Origin: Candidatus Methanogaster sp.
Lineage (GTDB): Archaea; Halobacteriota; Methanosarcinia; Methanosarcinales; Methanogasteraceae
Length of the DNA stretch: 64,000 nucleotides
Direction: 5' to 3'
NCBI GenBank assembly: GCA_003194445.1
Contig: PQXF01000007.1
Span: 36,615 to 100,614 of the forward strand
Both the position numbers and the translations under genes were made by a program. Positions 59,216 through 64,000 of the stretch are shown in pieces; within the stretch, counting starts at the first letter, position 1, and every line of letters begins with the position of its first letter. Below the pieces are notes generated by a model. That model worked only from the letters and a program-made list of their open reading frames with translations, was not told the DNA's origin and made no database searches.

Positions 59216-61894
59216 ATGAATAAGAACAAACTACGAAGCACTATCGCAACGTTGGTCGTTGCTATAGTGTTGATCGGAATGATGTATGGCGCTGTGGCGG
59301 AGTCCTGTAACGCGCCAAACTTACCAGAACCGAAACTTCCTATCTCCACTGCTGATGTTTTACTGACCCGTATGAATGGTAACACAGGTATTGCAGGACC
59401 GGAGGATTCGGGACGCTTTACAGATCCGCGGAATGGGCGACCAATGCCGAGAACAGGCATCCCGGATCGACCGGGCTACTGCGGACTCATGGATATGGAT
59501 ATGGCTTACAAGCCGGTCGGTGCTGCGGATGCAGAGCTTGTGATGTCGGCGGCTGCCTTGCATGAGTGCCAATTTACACATAGCGTCACTGCCGGAGACT
59601 TTAACGGAGATGGTGGGACTGATGCGATTGTGTTCACTGGGTCGTATAACCCATCCACTTACGCGTATACGTTTGAGGATGTATCGGTGGTAGATGGGTA
59701 CACTGGCATTGAATTATGGGGGCAGAGTATCGTCTACGAAACATGGAATGGACTTGGCGACGTTCCGGCATATTCCGTTGGCGATCTCGATAGTAATTAC
59801 AAGGACGATGTGATCGTGAAGTCACAGAGCTACGACTCGGTCGCGGACAGATACACCGCCAGCGTGTATCTTAAGCAAGGATGCAATGGATCCGAGTTCT
59901 GGAACCGGTCTGTCGCTGGCGATGGTGAATATAGTGCAGGTATGTGGACTTACATCCATGATCTTGACGGCGATTACAGGGACGATGTAATCATTATATC
60001 AGAGAGTTACAATTCAACTACAACCAAACACACTGCTAACATATATGTCAAAGGATACAACGGACAAGAGTTCTGGAACCGGTCTGTCACTGGTGATGGC
60101 GAATATGGTGCATATATGTGGGTTGAATCGTACTGTGCTCTTGATGATGATGCTACCGAAGACGATGTTATATTCATAGCAGGGAGTTACGACTCGGTCG
60201 TGGAAGAACATACTGCCCGCGCGCATGTCGTGCAAGGATGCGATGGATCCGAGTTCTGGAACCGGTCTGTCACAGGTGATGGTCTCGGTGGTGCAGGTAT
60301 AGGGGCTTACGCGTATTGTGGTTTTGATGATGGTCGCAAGAATGATGTGATCGTGATCTCGGAGAGTTACAATTCATCAGCGGATGAATCTACTATCAAC
60401 ATATACGCGGTGCGAGGGTCTAACGAACATCAGTTCTGGACCCGGTCGGTTACCGGTGACGGAGAAGATGGTGCAGGTATATGGACTTACCCGTATTGTG
60501 ATCTTGATAATGATACCCTGGACGACGTGATCGTGGTATCCGAGAGTTACGATTCATCCGCGGATGAATCTACTGCCAATATATATGCCATACGAGGATA
60601 TGGCGGACAAGAGTTCTGGACCCAGTCGGTCACTGGCGACGGTTGTGATGGTGTGGATATAAGTGCTTACGCGTGTTGCGGTTTTGATGATAGTAACAGT
60701 GACGATGTGATCGTGGTATCCAAGAGTTACGATTCAGCCGCAAATGAATCTACTGCCAGTGTATGTGCCAGACAAGGATACAACGAACACCAGTTTTGGA
60801 ACCGGTCGGTCACTGGTGCCGGCGAAGCTGGTGCACGCATGTTGATCGGATCGTGCCACGATCTTGATAATGATACCAAAAACGATGTGATCGTAGTATC
60901 TGATAGTTACGATTCAGCCGCGAATAAATCTACTGCCAGCATATATGCCATGCAAGGATACAGTGAACAAGAGTTCTGGAATAAGTCCGTCATAGGAGAC
61001 GGCAGCCATGGTGCCTGTATGTGGGTTCACGCGGGTTGTGGTTTTGATGACGATAGCAAGGATGATATGATCGTAGTATCTGAGAAGTATAATTCAACCA
61101 CACATGAACATACTGCCAATGTATGTGCCAAACAGGGGTACGACGGACAAGAGTTCTGGACTCAGAGCGTCGTAAGCGATGGTGAATATGGTATATATAT
61201 AGGGGTTCACCCGTATTACGATCTTGATGATGACACTCTGGACGATGTGATCGTGATATCCGAGAGTTACGATTCGGTCGCGAATGAATCCACTGCCAGT
61301 ATGTGCGTCAGGCAAGGAGGTAGTGGATACCAGTTCTGGAATCGGTCTGTCACAGGCGATGGTGATCATGGTTCGAGTATGCAAGCTTATCCGTATCGCG
61401 ATCTTGATAATGATGCCAAAAACGATGTGATCGTGGCATCCAAGAGTTACAATTCATCCGCGGATGAATCCACTGCCCGCGTGTATGCTATGCAAGGATA
61501 TAACGAATACCAGTTCTGGACCCGGAACGTCACAGGCAAAGATGTGTGGATGGAATTTTATGGTGGCAGCATGGAGCCCCTGCTGGAGTATCCGTCGATA
61601 ATCACAGGAGTATTGGTCAACTATACCAACGTCCCAACCGGAGTATGTGTGGTGGACGCCGATGCCGGAACATCTCTCTGGTGCAAACAATCAGCACCAT
61701 CGGCACCTACCATAACCGGCGACCTGAACGGTGACGACGTGCTGACACCAGCGGATGCGGTGATCGCGCTTGATATCGCGATCAGCGGCGATTACAACGA
61801 ATACGCGGACGTAAATATGGACAACACGGTAAACTCACTGGACGTACTGATGATCCTGCAGGCAGCGGCAAATTCGATCACGATTATGACCTGA
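59216..61894 (+). CDS. Secreted repeat protein (ten 60-residue Ca-loop repeats) with C-terminal dockerin domain
   Basis: This 892-residue surface protein has a signal peptide (about 1-29) and an N-terminal unique region (about 30-185, including GDFNGDGGTDAIVF, an FG-GAP-like loop). Ten tandem 60-residue units follow (about 195-775). Each unit contains an acidic loop such as DLDNDTLDDVIV, the conserved SYDS and EFWNRSVTGDG segments and an N-glycosylation sequon. A dockerin-type domain ends it (about 835-892; GDLNGDDVLTPADAV, DVNMDNTVNSLDVL). The acidic loops suggest calcium-dependent FG-GAP/integrin-like blades. A good Shine-Dalgarno sequence (AGGAGATG) precedes the ATG and a terminator follows. 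Function unknown; adhesion or cell-surface scaffolding is plausible. Confidence 0.85.
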   Translation: MNKNKLRSTIATLVVAIVLIGMMYGAVAESCNAPNLPEPKLPISTADVLLTRMNGNTGIAGPEDSGRFTDPRNGRPMPRTGIPDRPGYCGLMDMDMAYKPVGAADAELVMSAAALHECQFTHSVTAGDFNGDGGTDAIVFTGSYNPSTYAYTFEDVSVVDGYTGIELWGQSIVYETWNGLGDVPAYSVGDLDSNYKDDVIVKSQSYDSVADRYTASVYLKQGCNGSEFWNRSVAGDGEYSAGMWTYIHDLDGDYRDDVIIISESYNSTTTKHTANIYVKGYNGQEFWNRSVTGDGEYGAYMWVESYCALDDDATEDDVIFIAGSYDSVVEEHTARAHVVQGCDGSEFWNRSVTGDGLGGAGIGAYAYCGFDDGRKNDVIVISESYNSSADESTINIYAVRGSNEHQFWTRSVTGDGEDGAGIWTYPYCDLDNDTLDDVIVVSESYDSSADESTANIYAIRGYGGQEFWTQSVTGDGCDGVDISAYACCGFDDSNSDDVIVVSKSYDSAANESTASVCARQGYNEHQFWNRSVTGAGEAGARMLIGSCHDLDNDTKNDVIVVSDSYDSAANKSTASIYAMQGYSEQEFWNKSVIGDGSHGACMWVHAGCGFDDDSKDDMIVVSEKYNSTTHEHTANVCAKQGYDGQEFWTQSVVSDGEYGIYIGVHPYYDLDDDTLDDVIVISESYDSVANESTASMCVRQGGSGYQFWNRSVTGDGDHGSSMQAYPYRDLDNDAKNDVIVASKSYNSSADESTARVYAMQGYNEYQFWTRNVTGKDVWMEFYGGSMEPLLEYPSIITGVLVNYTNVPTGVCVVDADAGTSLWCKQSAPSAPTITGDLNGDDVLTPADAVIALDIAISGDYNEYADVNMDNTVNSLDVLMILQAAANSITIMT
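59804..61540 (+). repeat. Tandem 180-bp coding repeats
   Basis: The anchor GAYGATRTRAT-like codons (DDVI) recur at 59804, 59981, 60161, 60341, 60521, 60701, 60881, 61061, 61241 and 61421. After the first interval (177 bp) every step is exactly 180 bp, so no unit after the first has gained or lost a codon. Confidence 0.9.
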
Positions 61895-61923
61895 AAAAGA
61901 TCATTGGAAACTGTAAAACAGCA

Positions 61924-61960
61924 GTGCCCGCAAAACCCGGGCACCTCTCTTATTTTTTTT
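61924..61960 (+). terminator. Terminator after the 180-bp-repeat protein gene
   Basis: The stem GTGCCCG (61924-61930) / CGGGCAC (61938-61944) with a 7-nt loop is followed by CTCTCTTA and eight Ts. Confidence 0.85.
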
Positions 61961-61970
61961 ATCGCGATTA

Positions 61971-62055
61971 CGCCGAGAGTGAGATTCGAACTCACGCGGC
62001 GCAGAGCACCACTGGTTTTCAAGACCAGCGCCGTAGTCCGCTTGGCTATCTCGGC
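61971..62055 (-). tRNA. tRNA-Ser (anticodon UGA)
   Basis: The 85-nt minus-strand sequence folds into a type II tRNA: acceptor GCCGAGA/TCTCGGC, anticodon stem CTGGT/ACCAG with loop CTTGAAA (anticodon TGA), a long variable arm, T arm GTTCGAATC and discriminator G, as expected for serine. CCA is not encoded. The promoter is the TATAAT box at 62080-62085. Confidence 0.95.
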
Positions 62056-62079
62056 AGCATGGTGTCATTATCCTGCTTG

Positions 62080-62085
62080 ATTATA
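62080..62085 (-). promoter_or_regulatory. TATA box of tRNA-Ser
   Basis: The minus strand reads TATAAT about 25-30 nt upstream of the tRNA 5' end, immediately after the trkH stop codon (62086-62088). Confidence 0.6.
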
Positions 62086-63510
62086 TCACTTTCTCCAGAA
62101 ATCAGGGATCAGCAGCACAAGCACTGTGAATATTTCAAGTCTGCCGATCCACATGCAGAGGACCGATACCAGTTTTCCGATCGGGTGAACGCCACTGAAA
62201 TTCGCAGCAGGACCGACGGTGTTAAATCCGGGCCCCACGTTTCCGAGCGTGGTTGCAGCAGCACTCGTTGCGCTAACCACGTCCATGCCAATGATGCTCA
62301 GGATCAGCGAAGCGACTGCGAATATGAAGATGTAGAGGATGAAGAATGATAATACCGCCTCCATCACACCCTGCGGTACCAGCTGCCTTCCAAGCCGGAT
62401 CGGCAGGATCGCTTTTGGATGCAGCGATCTGAACAACTCGCTGTACCCGTATTTGATCAGTAGCAGCAGCCGTACAACCTTCGCCCCGCCGCCGGTCGAT
62501 CCGGCACATCCGCCGACGAACAGGAGCAGGAACAGTGCCATTCTGCCGGTATTGGGCCATGTGTCAAAGTCCGCTGTCGCAAAACCGGTGGTTGTGACGA
62601 TGGATACCACCTGGAACAATCCGAGCCGGATCGAATCGAATCCATAAGTGCCCCACAGCACAAGCGCGATCAGCAGCGTTGCGCAGAATGTGATGCAGGT
62701 ATACAGTCTGAACTCGGAATCCCGAAACAAATGATCTGCCCCACCGCGCAGCACCCAGTAGTGAAGCGCAAAGTTAGCGCCCGCAACGAACATGAAGAAT
62801 ATCACGATGCATTCGATCAGGGAACTGTGGAAGAACGCGATACTCTCGGAATGCGGCGAAAATCCGCCTGTCGACATCGTGCTGAAGGAGGTGCAGAGCG
62901 CGTCATAAACCGTCATTCCGCTGAGCCAGAGTGCAAACACCTCAACAGCGGAAAGCCCGACATAAACCGACCAGAGGATCTTTGCAGTCTGGCTGAGTCT
63001 CGGACTCAGTTTATCACCAATGGGATCCGGCACCTCTGCACGGAACAGATCGCGTCCTGCAACCGCAAGTTTCGGAAGGATCGCAAGGAAGAGTACGATG
63101 ATCCCCATGCCGCCGAGCCACTGGGTGAAACTTCGCCAGAATAACAGACTCTTTGAGTAATCTTCAATAACAGGCAGTATCGTCGAACCAGTGGTGGTGA
63201 ATCCCGACATTGACTCAAATAGCGCATCCATTATGGAAATCTCGCTTAATATATATGGCAGCGATCCGAACATCGCTACCAAGAACCATCCGATAGCTAC
63301 GATAGCGAAACTCTCTTTTATTGGGAGATCGTCGAATTCATGCGTTTTCAGTCCGGAAACGATTCCAACTACAAATGTTATGACCGCGGAGATCAGGAAA
63401 GGGTTATAATTCTCGTTATACCAGAGCGCAACCACAACCGGAACCAGCATCGCCATCCCGAGAAATCTCAGTACCGCTCCTATAAGATTGATTATGGTAT
63501 TATAATTCAT
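62086..63510 (-). CDS. trkH: TrkH/KtrB-type potassium transporter, membrane subunit
   Basis: This 474-residue protein has four repeated pore units. The selectivity-filter regions are visible as SGFTTTGST (about 115), STMSTGGFS (about 216), VTTTGFATAD (about 313) and LGNVGPGFNTVGP (about 428), with ten or so hydrophobic helices. The conserved GGMGIIV follows the first pore. It forms the K+ (or Na+) conducting subunit at the membrane; such channels normally need a TrkA/KtrA NAD-binding regulator, which is not in this window. The ATG at 63510 lies 12 bp after the truncated UPF0047 gene. Its stop overlaps the tRNA-Ser promoter region. Confidence 0.94.
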   Translation of the reverse strand: MNYNTIINLIGAVLRFLGMAMLVPVVVALWYNENYNPFLISAVITFVVGIVSGLKTHEFDDLPIKESFAIVAIGWFLVAMFGSLPYILSEISIMDALFESMSGFTTTGSTILPVIEDYSKSLLFWRSFTQWLGGMGIIVLFLAILPKLAVAGRDLFRAEVPDPIGDKLSPRLSQTAKILWSVYVGLSAVEVFALWLSGMTVYDALCTSFSTMSTGGFSPHSESIAFFHSSLIECIVIFFMFVAGANFALHYWVLRGGADHLFRDSEFRLYTCITFCATLLIALVLWGTYGFDSIRLGLFQVVSIVTTTGFATADFDTWPNTGRMALFLLLFVGGCAGSTGGGAKVVRLLLLIKYGYSELFRSLHPKAILPIRLGRQLVPQGVMEAVLSFFILYIFIFAVASLILSIIGMDVVSATSAAATTLGNVGPGFNTVGPAANFSGVHPIGKLVSVLCMWIGRLEIFTVLVLLIPDFWRK

Positions 63511-63522
63511 GTTCGATCAGTT

Positions 63523-63738
63523 TCACTTGCCCCGCCGCGCCTGTGGAACCATGAGATTTAGTAATTTTAATATATCTTCGGCAAGCCCACGCTCGTTCTC
63601 ATTTATGATGATCGCTGTTGTGGTGTATAGGCTGTATGCCATTGCCACGCCAGTCTCGATTCCGGCATTTGCGATCTCCTTATTTAAGGATGTCATGATA
63701 TCGATGAGTTGTGTACGACTGGTTGTCCGGATATTCAT
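63523..63738 (-). pseudogene. Truncated UPF0047/YjbQ-family gene
   Basis: The 71 residues match the N-terminal half of UPF0047 (YjbQ) proteins: RTQLIDIMTSLNKEI, then the hallmark TTTAIIINENERGLAEDIL. Normal members are about 130-140 residues, and their C-terminal metal-site half (His-rich, ending in an EFDGPR-like motif) is missing; the frame ends with QARRGK and TGA 12 bp before trkH. The gene could still be expressed, but would lack the active site. It lies between a group II intron end and trkH, on the same strand. Confidence 0.75.
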
Positions 63739-63878
63739 CTCTTAATCTGCTTTTACTCGCTGGATTGTAAAGTTTTTGGTGGTAGGTAGTCTCACGGCTT
63801 GTGGTGTTACCGAAGGCTCCGGAGACTTCCCAGACTTCACAAGCCTGGAAGGGTGATGCAATCAAATTTGGGTGTCAA

Positions 63879-64000
63879 GTAGGGCACATAGCGCACCTCT
63901 TTCCGGGGTAATAGCCCCGAGGTTACTATGCGCCCCCTCACAGAACCGGACTTGAAGATTTCCCTCATCCGGCTCTTCAGAAGCACATCCTCTACAGATT
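63879..64000 (-). mobile_element. Group II intron 3' end (domains V and VI), body outside the window
   Basis: The minus strand at 63975-63943 reads as domain V: a 9-bp lower helix (GAGCCGGAT with GTCCGGTTC, including the AGC triad and its G-U pair), a two-nt AA bulge, and a short upper helix capped by a GAAA-type loop; 33 nt against the usual 34. It is followed by a long domain-VI-like stem (GGGCGCATAG / CTATGTGCCC, about 63936-63882) and a TAC that could be the 3' splice end near 63879. The exact 3' boundary and branch A are not certain. Domains I-IV and any reverse transcriptase would lie beyond 64000. Confidence 0.72.

Noticed and set aside
63680..63865. 61-codon minus-strand open frame next to the intron end
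   Set aside because: It starts within the probable 3' exon, overlaps the YjbQ fragment, and shows no recognisable family.

Overview
The window reads as a chromosome segment of a euryarchaeon from the methanogen / anaerobic methane- or alkane-oxidising lineages (Methanosarcinales-like; the exact lineage cannot be fixed from sequence alone). The evidence is a methenyl-H4MPT cyclohydrolase (mch), a probable methanofuran-biosynthesis ATP-grasp ligase (mfnD-like), a DUF39 homocysteine-biosynthesis protein, archaeal prolyl-tRNA synthetase, exosome Csl4, aIF5A, TATA-box promoters, archaeal dockerin-type surface proteins and an apparent PGF-CTERM protein.

Left third (1-30 kb): housekeeping and cofactor genes. 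On the minus strand lie csl4-mfnD and proS. They are followed by an archaeal prepilin peptidase, a corrinoid/siderophore-type ABC importer (ATPase, permease, EF-hand-bearing binding protein, membrane-anchored partner) and the two-gene cobaltochelatase-like operon chlID-cobN. Two extra 3'-terminal fragments of cobN, one degraded and one nearly intact, flank the ABC operon. On the plus strand are a radical SAM protein, aIF5A-agmatinase, an AAA ATPase that looks inserted, a NosD-like beta-helix surface protein, an aldehyde:ferredoxin oxidoreductase, the DUF39-CBS protein and mch. Two secreted esterase/hydrolase genes (about 4.9-5.3 kb and 27.1-27.6 kb) survive only as frameshifted remnants.

Middle (30.5-58.7 kb): about 28 kb of plus-strand signalling genes, most overlapping or closely spaced. 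There are ten apparently intact histidine kinases or hybrids, one kinase split by a TAA codon, one intact receiver-only regulator and one frameshifted receiver. The 5' part uses HisKA-type cores, the 3' part mainly HisKA_2-type cores. Inputs include PocR, GAF, PAS (up to eight in one protein), ABC-substrate-binding-like periplasmic, dCache-like and multi-TM modules. No DNA-binding output domain is visible. A 323-bp MITE-like element with about 34-nt terminal inverted repeats sits inside the cluster.

Right end (58.7-64 kb): a secreted protein built from ten repeats of almost exactly 180 bp with a C-terminal dockerin domain, a clear terminator, tRNA-Ser(UGA), a TrkH-type K+ transporter, a truncated UPF0047/YjbQ gene, and at the edge domains V and VI (the 3' end) of a group II intron on the minus strand whose body lies outside the window.

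All family assignments rest on reading the translations by eye; no database search was possible. Domain residue positions are approximate.
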